NCBI GenBank assembly: GCA_946480685.1
Contig: CAMLLI010000128.1
Span: 1 to 8,597 of the forward strand
DNA length: 8,597 bases
Reading direction: 5' to 3'
Origin: an uncultured Flammeovirgaceae bacterium
GTDB taxonomy: Bacteria; Bacteroidota; Bacteroidia; Cytophagales; Cyclobacteriaceae
Made by a program: the position numbers and the translations under genes. Positions 1 to 6,409 of this stretch are shown one piece after another; positions within the stretch are counted from its first letter, which is position 1; each line of letters begins with the position of its first letter. The notes under the pieces are model-generated. The model was not told where the DNA came from. It worked only from the letters and a program-made list of their open reading frames with translations, and searched no databases.

Positions 1-1
1 A

Positions 2-781
2 CTGCCGATCACCCAAGGAGAATTCCATGCACTGGACATCACCGATGGTAAAGCTGTTGATGAAGTGTTCGCGCGAACCAAACCGGATGTCGTGATCAAC
101 ACAGCCGCCATGACACAAGTAGATCAGTGTGAAACCGAACGCGAAGCCTGCTGGACAGCCAATGTAACATCGGTTGAAAACCTGGTGAAAGCCTGCGAAA
201 AACACAACGTACACATGGTGCACGTATCGACTGATTTTATTTTCGATGGCACGCGCGGTCCGCTGGATGAAAATGAAAAACCGAACCCGGTAAATTACTA
301 TGGCGAAAGTAAACTGGCCGCAGAAGAAGTTGTAAAGAAAAGTAAAACAGGCTGGTCTATATTACGCACGGTGCTGGTGTTTGGCATTACGCGTGACATG
401 AGTCGGTCAAATATAGTGTTGTGGGTGAAGAACAGCCTGGAGCAAGGTAAATCTATACAGGTTGTAAACGACCAGTGGAGAACACCAACCCTGGCCGAAG
501 ATCTTGCACAAGGTTGCTACCTGGCAGCGAAGAAGAAAGCAACCGGCATCTATAATATATCCGGTAAAGATTTTCTGACTCCGTATGATATAGCGATTGC
601 TACTGCTGATTATTTCAAACTGAATAAGTCATTGGTGAACGTTACTGACTCGACCAAATTTACACAGCCAGCCAAACGCCCACCCAAAACAGGATTTATC
701 ATTGACAAGGCACGAACTGATTTAGGCTACGAGCCACGTTCGTTTGCAGAGGGGCTGGCGGTTTTGGAATCGCAGTTGTAA
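2..781 (+). CDS. RmlD-like NAD(P)-dependent sugar reductase (SDR superfamily), 5' end missing
   Basis: The reading frame is open to the left edge, so the true start lies outside the window. A GTG at 65 is in frame, but the 21 codons before it (LPITQGEFHALDITDGKAVDE) read as normal family sequence, so it is internal. About 259 residues are visible against a usual 290-300; the missing part should hold the GxxGxxG nucleotide-binding loop. Numbering from the first visible residue, PDVVINTAAMTQVDQCE matches the RmlD Rossmann core, STDFIFDG begins near 76, and the catalytic pair Y100/K104 lies in YGESK. The family reduces dTDP-4-dehydrorhamnose to dTDP-rhamnose in the cytoplasm, with relatives acting on other nucleotide sugars. 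No other rhamnose-pathway gene is visible, so the exact substrate is unproven and I give no symbol. A strong terminator follows 23 bases after the stop. Confidence 0.85.
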   Translation: MPITQGEFHALDITDGKAVDEVFARTKPDVVINTAAMTQVDQCETEREACWTANVTSVENLVKACEKHNVHMVHVSTDFIFDGTRGPLDENEKPNPVNYYGESKLAAEEVVKKSKTGWSILRTVLVFGITRDMSRSNIVLWVKNSLEQGKSIQVVNDQWRTPTLAEDLAQGCYLAAKKKATGIYNISGKDFLTPYDIAIATADYFKLNKSLVNVTDSTKFTQPAKRPPKTGFIIDKARTDLGYEPRSFAEGLAVLESQL

Positions 782-804
782 TTAACTACTACTATATATC
801 AGAT

Positions 805-851
805 ATATTCCAGCGGAGATCTCTCGGAGATCTCTGCTGGAATATTTTTTT
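805..851 (+). terminator. Strong intrinsic terminator after the sugar reductase gene
   Basis: A 19-bp stem pairs 805-823 with 827-845 around a 3-base TCG loop. The only imperfection is one G-U pair (815 with 835). A run of seven T follows at 845-851. There is no matching A-run on the left side, so it should act on rightward transcription only. The stem core is a perfect tandem copy of an 11-mer (see findings). Confidence 0.88.
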
Positions 852-871
852 GAAGCAATGTATACTCTGGC

Positions 872-917
872 AAAAAACTCTAAACCGTGATTAATAGCAC
901 TTTCGTAAAACGGTTTA
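872..917 (-). terminator. Possible weak second terminator for the leftward permease transcript
   Basis: TAAACCGT (881-888) and ACGGTTTA (910-917) form a perfect 8-bp inverted repeat with a 21-base loop. Read leftward, the stem is followed by GAG and six T (complement of 872-877). The stem has only three G-C pairs, so on its own it is a poor terminator. It lies just beyond the stronger hairpin at 919-968 and could act as a backup, or be chance. Confidence 0.25.
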
Positions 918-918
918 T

Positions 919-968
919 AAAAAAAAGACCCGGCAAAGTGCGCTTGAAACAGAGGCGTGCCGGGTTTT
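919..968 (-). terminator. Intrinsic terminator after the amino acid permease gene
   Basis: ACCCGGCA (928-935) pairs with TGCCGGGT (958-965) across a 22-base loop that can partly pair internally. In the leftward direction the stem is followed by a T-run, the complement of eight A at 919-926. It lies about 65 bases beyond the permease stop codon. The four T at 965-968 are short, so rightward activity would be weak. Confidence 0.75.
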
Positions 969-1031
969 GATGAATCAAAGTACGTTAATTTCTAACCTAA
1001 AGAACAAGAATTTTCCTGAACATTTTTTCTG

Positions 1032-2438
1032 TCACTTACGCCCCTTCTTCTGCTGTACAGCAAAGTAATATATAGGTATACCAATCAGGGTGATGATCAA
1101 ACCAGGCCAGGTAAATTTAGGTTTATAGATGATCAGCAGTGAGCAAAATGTTATACCCATCATGATATATATCAACGGAAGCACCGGATATCCGAATGCT
1201 TTATAAGGACGTGGTGCATCCGGTCTTTTCTGGCGAAGTATGAATATACCGATGATCGTGAGCATATAGAACAACACCACTACAAACGATACCATATCCA
1301 GCAGGTCGCCATATTTACCACTCAAGCACCACAAACTCGCCAGTATACATTGTACCCACAATGACTGCTGAGGAACAGCAAACTTATTAAGCACACCAGC
1401 CTGACGAAAGAACAAACCATCTTTCGCCATGGTATAATATACTCGTGCACCGGAAAGGATAAGTCCGTTGTTACAACCGAACGTTGACACCATGATCATC
1501 AACGCAATGATATAGGTACCTATATTTCCAAAGATCGCATGGGAGGCTGCTACAGCAACGCGATCTTTTTCTGCATACGCAATATCCTGTAAGGGAAGCA
1601 CCGCAGTATACATGATGTTAGCCGTAACATAGATAATGGTAACGATCAAAGTCCCCAGAAATAAACTCAACCCGATGTTGCGTTGCGGATTTTTGATTTC
1701 ACCTGCAATGAATGTTACGTTGTTCCAGGCATCACTGCTGAAGATTGAACCCACCATGGCTGCTGCTATAGCACCGATGGCTGCAATGGTTGTATATGTC
1801 TCGATACTTCCATCAACATTTAACTTATGCAAGTCCCAGGCATTCGTCCAGTTGGCAGTCCATACATCGCCCTTCATCATGATCAATCCGAAAACGATAA
1901 GACCAAACAAGCTAAGCAGTTTAGCAACTGTAAATGTAGTCTGGATCACCTTTCCTCCTTCTACACCGCGGGTATTGATATAGGTTAGCAGAACGATAAT
2001 AACAATGGAGAGTATCTGTGCCGGGGAAATCGTCATGAAGGTAAGATCAATCAGCACGAGGTCTTCGCTCACCGATGGAATCAGGTAAGCTGTAAATTTC
2101 GAAAATGCGACACCTACTGCAGCGATGGTTCCGGTTTGTATTACCGCGAAGAAACTCCATCCATACAAAAATGCAATCAGCGGGTTGTACGCTTCTTTCA
2201 GGTATACATATTGGCCACCGGCTTTGGGAAACATACCACTCAGTTCACCATAACTCACCGCAGCTGTTATCGTCATGAACCCGGTAATTAACCACACGGC
2301 TATCAGCCAACCGGAGCCGCCTACGTTTCGAAGAATGTCGGCACCAACTATAAAGATACCTGAGCCAATCATGGAACCGGCCACGATCATGGTCGCATCC
2401 CATAAACCGAGCACAGGCTTAAACTTAGTTTCACTCAT
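1032..2438 (-). CDS. APC-superfamily amino acid permease, about 12 transmembrane helices
   Basis: This 468-residue, very hydrophobic protein should be an inner-membrane amino acid transporter. Helix 1 carries the unwound substrate-binding stretch GSMIGSGIF (21-29), a hallmark of APC/LAT-type transporters. It is followed by YGELSGMFPKAGGQYVYLKEAY between helices 2 and 3, the best conserved loop of the family. The C-terminal part has RPDAPRPYKAFGYPVLP before the last helices, also typical of LAT-like carriers. Length is normal and no frame break is seen. The ATG at 2438 puts a short hydrophilic tail before helix 1, as in relatives. Substrate and mode (proton symport or exchange) cannot be read from sequence. 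The gene appears monocistronic: divergent from the DUF3817 gene over 83 bp and closed by the terminator at 919-968. No Shine-Dalgarno sequence or clear -7 box is visible upstream. Confidence 0.93.
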   Translation of the reverse strand: MSETKFKPVLGLWDATMIVAGSMIGSGIFIVGADILRNVGGSGWLIAVWLITGFMTITAAVSYGELSGMFPKAGGQYVYLKEAYNPLIAFLYGWSFFAVIQTGTIAAVGVAFSKFTAYLIPSVSEDLVLIDLTFMTISPAQILSIVIIVLLTYINTRGVEGGKVIQTTFTVAKLLSLFGLIVFGLIMMKGDVWTANWTNAWDLHKLNVDGSIETYTTIAAIGAIAAAMVGSIFSSDAWNNVTFIAGEIKNPQRNIGLSLFLGTLIVTIIYVTANIMYTAVLPLQDIAYAEKDRVAVAASHAIFGNIGTYIIALMIMVSTFGCNNGLILSGARVYYTMAKDGLFFRQAGVLNKFAVPQQSLWVQCILASLWCLSGKYGDLLDMVSFVVVLFYMLTIIGIFILRQKRPDAPRPYKAFGYPVLPLIYIMMGITFCSLLIIYKPKFTWPGLIITLIGIPIYYFAVQQKKGRK

Positions 2439-2490
2439 GTGTTTAGGTCGTAAAATTTTGGGAAGATAAGTATTTCAGACAAAAACGAAA

Positions 2491-2498
2491 TACCTTTG
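2491..2498 (+). promoter_or_regulatory. Candidate Bacteroidota -7 box for the DUF3817 gene
   Basis: TACCTTTG matches the Bacteroidota sigma-factor -7 consensus TAnnTTTG exactly. It would give a leader of roughly 18-20 bases before the ATG at 2522. No TTG is seen at the expected -33 distance; the nearest, at 2458-2460, is too far upstream. A match to this short box could be chance. Confidence 0.35.
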
Positions 2499-2521
2499 GC
2501 AGAATCATAGAGAATCACATC

Positions 2522-2821
2522 ATGCAAGGATTAATCACAACGGTGTTAGGTCGTCTTCGTATAGTAGCTTTCCTGGAAGGAATATCTTTTCTGGTGTTGT
2601 TGGGAATCGCCATGCCTCTGAAATACATGGCGGCTAACCCGGAGCCCGTGCGCATCGTAGGAATGGCACACGGAATACTGTTCATTGCCTATATCGTGTT
2701 GTTAGTCCAGACGAAGTTTACCTACAACTGGACCCTTACACGCTCATTTCTTGCGTTCGTAGCTTCACTCGTTCCCTTTGGCACATTTTACGCTGACAAG
2801 AAACTATTCAGAGAAGACTAA
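2522..2821 (+). CDS. DUF3817 family small integral membrane protein
   Basis: The 99-residue product fits DUF3817 (YdzA-like) membrane proteins in length and motifs. These are RLRIVAFLEGISFLVLLGIAMPLKY near the N-terminus, GMAHGILFIAYIVLL in the middle, and a C-terminal segment ending VPFGTFYADKKL. Three hydrophobic stretches at roughly 14-33, 46-63 and 74-89 suggest three transmembrane helices. The molecular role of the family is unknown; in some actinobacteria the domain lies in or beside transporters, which does not fix a role here. The ATG at 2522 starts directly before the conserved region and no better start exists. The gene is divergent from the permease and converges with the lipoprotein gene, only 11 bases separating the two stop codons, with no terminator hairpin between them. 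Confidence 0.85.
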   Translation: MQGLITTVLGRLRIVAFLEGISFLVLLGIAMPLKYMAANPEPVRIVGMAHGILFIAYIVLLVQTKFTYNWTLTRSFLAFVASLVPFGTFYADKKLFRED

Positions 2822-2832
2822 GCTCTTTCTAT

Positions 2833-3240
2833 TTATTCTTTACGATCACCCCAGGTTTCACAAAAGTTGGTGCGTGTGTTATTATAGATATCACGAACGG
2901 TATAGTTCAGACTGATATCCATACCATGCATCGTACCGACACCTTCAATCTCGTAGTCGTCAACCACCTGGAAAGGAATGGTAATTTTATCACCCGACAG
3001 ATATGCATGGATCTGTAAATCGGCTCCGTAAAAGTTATCGAGATATAGTACATTTCCGTTAGCACCATACTTCGTAATCATCAGTGTATAATATGTATAG
3101 TCGTTGAAGGTTTCGCTGAACTCTTCCATGCTATAATACCCTACTGCTTTATCGCGCTCATCGTATCGTGGTTCAACAATATTTACCTGGCACGATGCAA
3201 GTATTGTTAACATTGAAACCGCAATCAGTAAACGTTTCAT
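2833..3240 (-). CDS. Small lipoprotein of unknown function
   Basis: I do not recognise the family of this 135-residue protein. The N-terminus is a clear type II signal peptide: MKR, a hydrophobic core, then the lipobox LASC with the lipidated cysteine at 17. Glutamine at +2 gives no inner-membrane retention signal. The mature part is about 118 residues, rich in Tyr, Asp and Asn, with alternating hydrophobic residues (YTYYTLMITKYG, DISLNYTVRDIY) suggesting a small beta fold. A second cysteine (C127) lies in the tail NFCETWGDRKE. There is no transmembrane segment after the signal and no catalytic motif I can name. The ATG at 3240 is fixed by the signal peptide. It is divergent from fmt over 164 bp. 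A weak -7-like box (TAAAGTTG, complement of 3272-3279) lies upstream without a -33 partner. Confidence 0.8.
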   Translation of the reverse strand: MKRLLIAVSMLTILASCQVNIVEPRYDERDKAVGYYSMEEFSETFNDYTYYTLMITKYGANGNVLYLDNFYGADLQIHAYLSGDKITIPFQVVDDYEIEGVGTMHGMDISLNYTVRDIYNNTRTNFCETWGDRKE

Positions 3241-3386
3241 AACTCTAAGTGTTTATATATACGCTGTATTGCAACTTTAAGGCCAATCGTTTGCAGCCTT
3301 TCGTTGACGCTATAAATCAAGGGGTTAGAGAAGGCGAGCAGTGTGGTGCGAATTGCTCAACCACTAAGAACTGAGCAGAGATTCAA

Positions 3387-3394
3387 TATATTTG
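3387..3394 (+). promoter_or_regulatory. Candidate -7 box for the fmt-folA operon
   Basis: TATATTTG is an exact match to the Bacteroidota -7 consensus TAnnTTTG. Its last base lies 10 bases before the fmt ATG at 3405, so transcription would start about five bases before the start codon. No TTG lies at the usual 19-23 base spacing upstream, which lowers confidence. A 6-bp inverted repeat (TGCTCA 3354-3359, TGAGCA 3372-3377) lies just upstream. Confidence 0.38.
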
Positions 3395-3404
3395 CGGGCA
3401 CAGT

Positions 3405-4325
3405 ATGAATCAGCTTCAAATTATTTTCATGGGTACACCAGAGTTTGCGGTGCCCAGTCTTAAAGTTCTCCTGGAGAATAAAATCAATGTTGTAGCAGTT
3501 GTTACCGCACCCGACAAGCCGCAAGGCCGCGGACAGAAAATCGTTTATTCTCCTGTAAAAGAATGTGCCCTTCAATACAATGTTCCTGTATTACAACCAA
3601 CAAATCTGAAGTCGCCAGAGTTTTTGGAAGAGCTGAAAAGTTATAATGCCAACCTGCAAATTGTTGTTGCGTTCAGAATGTTGCCGGAAGCTGTGTGGGC
3701 GATGCCATCGTTGGGTACATTTAATCTTCATGCTTCGCTCCTGCCGCAGTATCGCGGTGCTGCACCTATAAACTGGGCTGTGATTAACGGTGAGAAAGAA
3801 ACCGGCATCACTACATTTTTTCTGAAACATGAAATTGATACCGGCAGTATCATTTACCAGGAAAAGGAAACTATATATAGTGACGATACGGTAGGCACAC
3901 TCTACGAGCGGTTGATGAACAAAGGCGGGGAACTCGTATTGAAAACCGTACGTAGCATTGAAGCCGGTAATTATCCTTCGGTGCCTCAACCTACGGATGT
4001 TGAAATAAAGCATGCTCCGAAAATTTTCAAGGAGACGTGCCAGATAGATTGGAACAAACCCAGCGAGCAGATCCGAAACTTTGTACGAGGACTTAGTCCG
4101 TACCCGGCTGCGTGGGGAATCATTAACGAGAAGACGTTCAAGATCTTTAAAGTGTCTGTTGCCGATAAGAAGGCGGGTGAAACCACGGTAGGGCTACTGG
4201 ACACTGACAATAAAAATTATCTTTACATCCGAACATCCGATGGTTGGATCTCGATTGACGAACTTCAACCGGAAGGAAAGAGAAGGATGACGATCCAGGA
4301 TTTCTTCCGCGGAAACAAACTATAA
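3405..4325 (+). CDS. fmt: Methionyl-tRNA formyltransferase
   Basis: Fmt transfers a formyl group from 10-formyltetrahydrofolate to the methionine on initiator tRNA, giving the fMet-tRNA used in bacterial translation initiation. The 306-residue length is close to the roughly 315 of the E. coli enzyme. The N-terminal catalytic domain starts with IIFMGTPEFAVPSL and has DKPQGRGQK (37-45). The catalytic triad is N107, H109 and D145, in FNLHASLLPQYRGAAPINW and in HEIDTGSI. A C-terminal tRNA-binding domain follows from about residue 205 (IDWNKPSEQIRNFVRGLSPYPAAW). The ATG at 3405 is chosen over M9 because M9 lies inside the first strand of the fold. The stop is 18 bases before folA, so the two are probably cotranscribed. 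No Shine-Dalgarno sequence is visible. Confidence 0.97.
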   Translation: MNQLQIIFMGTPEFAVPSLKVLLENKINVVAVVTAPDKPQGRGQKIVYSPVKECALQYNVPVLQPTNLKSPEFLEELKSYNANLQIVVAFRMLPEAVWAMPSLGTFNLHASLLPQYRGAAPINWAVINGEKETGITTFFLKHEIDTGSIIYQEKETIYSDDTVGTLYERLMNKGGELVLKTVRSIEAGNYPSVPQPTDVEIKHAPKIFKETCQIDWNKPSEQIRNFVRGLSPYPAAWGIINEKTFKIFKVSVADKKAGETTVGLLDTDNKNYLYIRTSDGWISIDELQPEGKRRMTIQDFFRGNKL

Positions 4326-4343
4326 TCTGATTGCTTACTGCCT

Positions 4344-4844
4344 ATGAAAATATCACTCATTGCCGCACACGCACAAAACAGGGTTATCGGACAGAACAAT
4401 GACCTGCCCTGGCATTTGCCTGATGACATGAAATTTTTCATGACCACTACGCAGGGACATTACTGTATTATGGGCCGGAAGAATTACGATTCAATTCCTG
4501 CCAAATTCAAACCGCTTCCAAAGCGCACAAACATTGTAGTAACACGGCAGAAAGATTTTGATGCCCCCGGATGTATAGTATTTAACTCAATTGACGAAGG
4601 CATTGAGCTTGCACGTAAAAATGGCGAGCAGGAAGTTTTTATTATAGGCGGTGCTGAAATATACCGCTCGGCTTTACCCTCGGCAGATTTGCTATACCTT
4701 ACGGAGATTCAAGCTGTGATCGATGGCGATGTGTACTTCCCGGAGTTCAGCAAAGAGCAGTGGAAAGAAGTATCGCGCGAGCATCATCCCGCAGATGAAA
4801 AGCATAAGTATGCTTTTGATTTTGTACTGTACGAACGAAAGTAA
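4344..4844 (+). CDS. folA: Dihydrofolate reductase
   Basis: DHFR reduces dihydrofolate to tetrahydrofolate with NADPH, supplying the carrier used by fmt upstream and by thymidylate and purine synthesis. The 166-residue size is typical of a chromosomal enzyme. The N-terminus [30 protein letters not shown] aligns with the E. coli protein: W23 in the mobile loop, and D28 at the position of the catalytic E. coli D27. [10 protein letters not shown] and RTNIVVTR belong to the NADPH site, and [14 protein letters not shown] carries the conserved double glycine. GDVYFPEF and a C-terminal FVLYERK complete the fold. It looks like the housekeeping enzyme: standard length, housekeeping neighbours and no cassette features. 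It follows fmt by 18 bases and converges with the acyltransferase gene across 20 bases that contain no hairpin. Confidence 0.96.
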   Translation: MKISLIAAHAQNRVIGQNNDLPWHLPDDMKFFMTTTQGHYCIMGRKNYDSIPAKFKPLPKRTNIVVTRQKDFDAPGCIVFNSIDEGIELARKNGEQEVFIIGGAEIYRSALPSADLLYLTEIQAVIDGDVYFPEFSKEQWKEVSREHHPADEKHKYAFDFVLYERK

Positions 4845-4864
4845 TCAGACTATAGTAAAATATA

Positions 4865-5791
4865 TCAGGCGATCTCTTCGCCCGGTTTCGTCTTCCAGCG
4901 TTCATGCATCCACACCCATTGTTCAGGGTGCTTCCGTATTTGCTGTTCAATAAAGCTTGTCAGGATTTGCGTATTATATACCATATCCGCTTCATCATCG
5001 CCGGTTACATTGATTGCTATTTCAGGAAGTATGTGCATGTGTTGCTTCCAGTCGCTGCCCAGGTATATATAGGTTGGTACAACGGTAGCCCCGGTTTTCA
5101 TTGCGAGTACGGTAGCACCTACCGGTGTAGCTGCCGGCATACCAAAGAAGTTTACAAAGCGGCTTTTCACTTTTGTATCCTGGTCGATGAGCAATGCTAC
5201 GGATCCACCGGACTTCAAAATCTTGATCATGCGAAATGTTTCGCGGCCGCGCTCTATAGCTATAGCACCATGTTTATTCCGATAGTCCCACAGCAAATCA
5301 TTCAGGCGCTCATCTTTCAAGGGAGTACCGATGATGTTGGGATTCAAACCGCGTAAGGCCATTGTAGTTACCTGCAGATCGAACGCTCCCAGGTGACACG
5401 TGAGGAAAATTACACCTTTACCTTTTTGTTGTGCGGCCTCATAATTTTCGTAGCCATGCACAACCAGAAACTGCTCGAGGTCGGCCAGCGTATGCACCGT
5501 ACCGGAAGCGCGCAGAATATCGCCAGCATTTTTGCCGAGGTATTCGAACGTTTGTCGCGACAACTTCTTTATCTCGGCTGCACTTTTTTCTTTTTTAAAG
5601 GCAAGCGTCAGATGTCGTTGCGTGAGCTTACGGGTTTGAGAAGCAAACACATAGGCTACTTTTCCCAGGAATCCACAGAACTTGAGCCATGCTACGCGGG
5701 GCATGAGTCGTGAAATAAAAATCAGGAATTGTACAAACCGGTAAACCAGCGTATACCGTATCTTTCTGCGTATTTTCTTTGCACCATGCAT
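4865..5791 (-). CDS. LpxL/HtrB-like lysophospholipid (lipid A) acyltransferase
   Basis: This 308-residue protein fits the LPLAT group that includes lipid A late acyltransferases of about 300 residues. The catalytic HX4D motif is CHLGAFD, with H133 and D138. Other family marks are VALLIDQD (198-205), the loop FFGMPAATPVG (215-225), and the C-terminal EQWVWMHERWKTKP. A basic, hydrophobic N-terminal segment (about 8-30) probably anchors it to the inner face of the inner membrane. The family moves an acyl chain to a lipid A precursor or related lipid. In Bacteroidota the same fold can also act on ornithine or glycine lipids, so the acceptor is uncertain and I give no symbol. The ATG at 5791 precedes the basic stretch MHGAKKIRRK. 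The gene diverges from the phosphatase gene over 68 bp, with a weak -7-like TATCTTCG (complement of 5798-5805) just before the start. Confidence 0.9.
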   Translation of the reverse strand: MHGAKKIRRKIRYTLVYRFVQFLIFISRLMPRVAWLKFCGFLGKVAYVFASQTRKLTQRHLTLAFKKEKSAAEIKKLSRQTFEYLGKNAGDILRASGTVHTLADLEQFLVVHGYENYEAAQQKGKGVIFLTCHLGAFDLQVTTMALRGLNPNIIGTPLKDERLNDLLWDYRNKHGAIAIERGRETFRMIKILKSGGSVALLIDQDTKVKSRFVNFFGMPAATPVGATVLAMKTGATVVPTYIYLGSDWKQHMHILPEIAINVTGDDEADMVYNTQILTSFIEQQIRKHPEQWVWMHERWKTKPGEEIA

Positions 5792-5821
5792 GTGGCGCGA
5801 AGATAAGCGTTAATAAGCTGA

Positions 5822-5854
5822 TTTGTAAAACTTCGCTAAAAGCATCAATCTTTG
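5822..5854 (+). promoter_or_regulatory. Candidate -33/-7 promoter for the histidine phosphatase gene
   Basis: TTTG at 5822-5825 and AATCTTTG at 5847-5854 are separated by 21 bases. This fits the Bacteroidota arrangement of a TTTG-type -33 box and TAnnTTTG -7 box; the -7 box matches five of six fixed positions. The -7 box ends only five bases before the ATG at 5860, so the mRNA would have almost no leader. Confidence 0.42.
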
Positions 5855-5859
5855 CGTGT

Positions 5860-6363
5860 ATGAAAACCTTGTATATAATTCGCCATGCCAAATCAAGCTG
5901 GGCTAATCCCCTGCAGGATGACTTTGACAGGCCGCTGAACGACCGTGGCAAGAATGATGCTCCCCGCATGGGCAAACGCCTGAAAGAGAAAAATATTCAC
6001 CCTGACCGCCTTATCAGCAGTCCTGCAAAACGCGCCCTATCAACGGCCAAACGAATTGCCAAGGTTTTAGACTATCCGAAAGAAAAAATTAAAACGGAGA
6101 AATCGCTATACCACGCGAGCGAAGATACTATACTTTCCATGTTGCAGGGGTTGAAAGACAAACACAACGTGGTAATGCTCTTCGGCCATAACCCGGGCCT
6201 TACGGAATTTGTGAACTCGTTTCAAAACGTAGAGTTGGACATAGACAATATACCTACCTGCGGTGTGGTCGCTTTTCAGATTGATGTTGATGCGTGGAAA
6301 GATGTAACGTGGGGAAAGGGAAAGATGCTGTTCTTCGACTATCCTAAAAATCAAAAAGAGTAA
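5860..6363 (+). CDS. SixA-like histidine phosphatase family protein
   Basis: This is a compact histidine phosphatase of the SixA group (COG2062 type), 167 residues. The catalytic motif LYIIRHAKSSW gives R8 and the phospho-accepting H9. DRPLNDRG (23-30) and LISSPAKRALSTA (with R58) shape the phosphate pocket, and MLFGHNPGLTEF carries the second catalytic histidine, H110. E. coli SixA removes phosphate from phosphohistidine in phosphotransfer domains; many relatives have unknown substrates, so the target is not predicted. An in-frame ATG at 5779 exists, but it would overlap the divergent acyltransferase gene and add 27 residues not related to the fold. The ATG at 5860 puts the first strand right at the N-terminus, as in the family. 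It converges with the DUF4421 gene across 46 bases with no terminator hairpin. Confidence 0.92.
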   Translation: MKTLYIIRHAKSSWANPLQDDFDRPLNDRGKNDAPRMGKRLKEKNIHPDRLISSPAKRALSTAKRIAKVLDYPKEKIKTEKSLYHASEDTILSMLQGLKDKHNVVMLFGHNPGLTEFVNSFQNVELDIDNIPTCGVVAFQIDVDAWKDVTWGKGKMLFFDYPKNQKE

Positions 6364-6409
6364 GCCGTATATACTATATCAAGACGAGAACAGTACATCA
6401 CATGGATAT

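Noticed and set aside
65..67. GTG as the real start of the sugar reductase
   Set aside because: The in-frame codons before it back to base 2 encode family-like sequence (LDITDGKAVDEVF), so the gene starts outside the window.
3591..4013. 140-codon open frame on the minus strand inside fmt
   Set aside because: It lies wholly within the well-supported fmt gene and its translation has no recognisable domain; it is a shadow frame.
5256..5274. Repeated CTATAG/TATA-like strings, here and scattered through the window
   Set aside because: They lie mostly inside genes and reflect frequent ATA and TAT codons and their reverse complements; no regular spacing or array is present.
4904..5356. 150-codon open frame on the plus strand inside the acyltransferase gene
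   Set aside because: It is antisense to a gene with intact catalytic motifs, and its product is Cys/Tyr-rich with no family features; it is a shadow frame.
5779..5859. A 27-residue N-terminal extension of the histidine phosphatase from the ATG at 5779
   Set aside because: It would overlap the start of the divergent acyltransferase gene, cover the likely promoter, and add residues before the conserved first strand (KTLYIIRHAKSSW). The ATG at 5860 is preferred.
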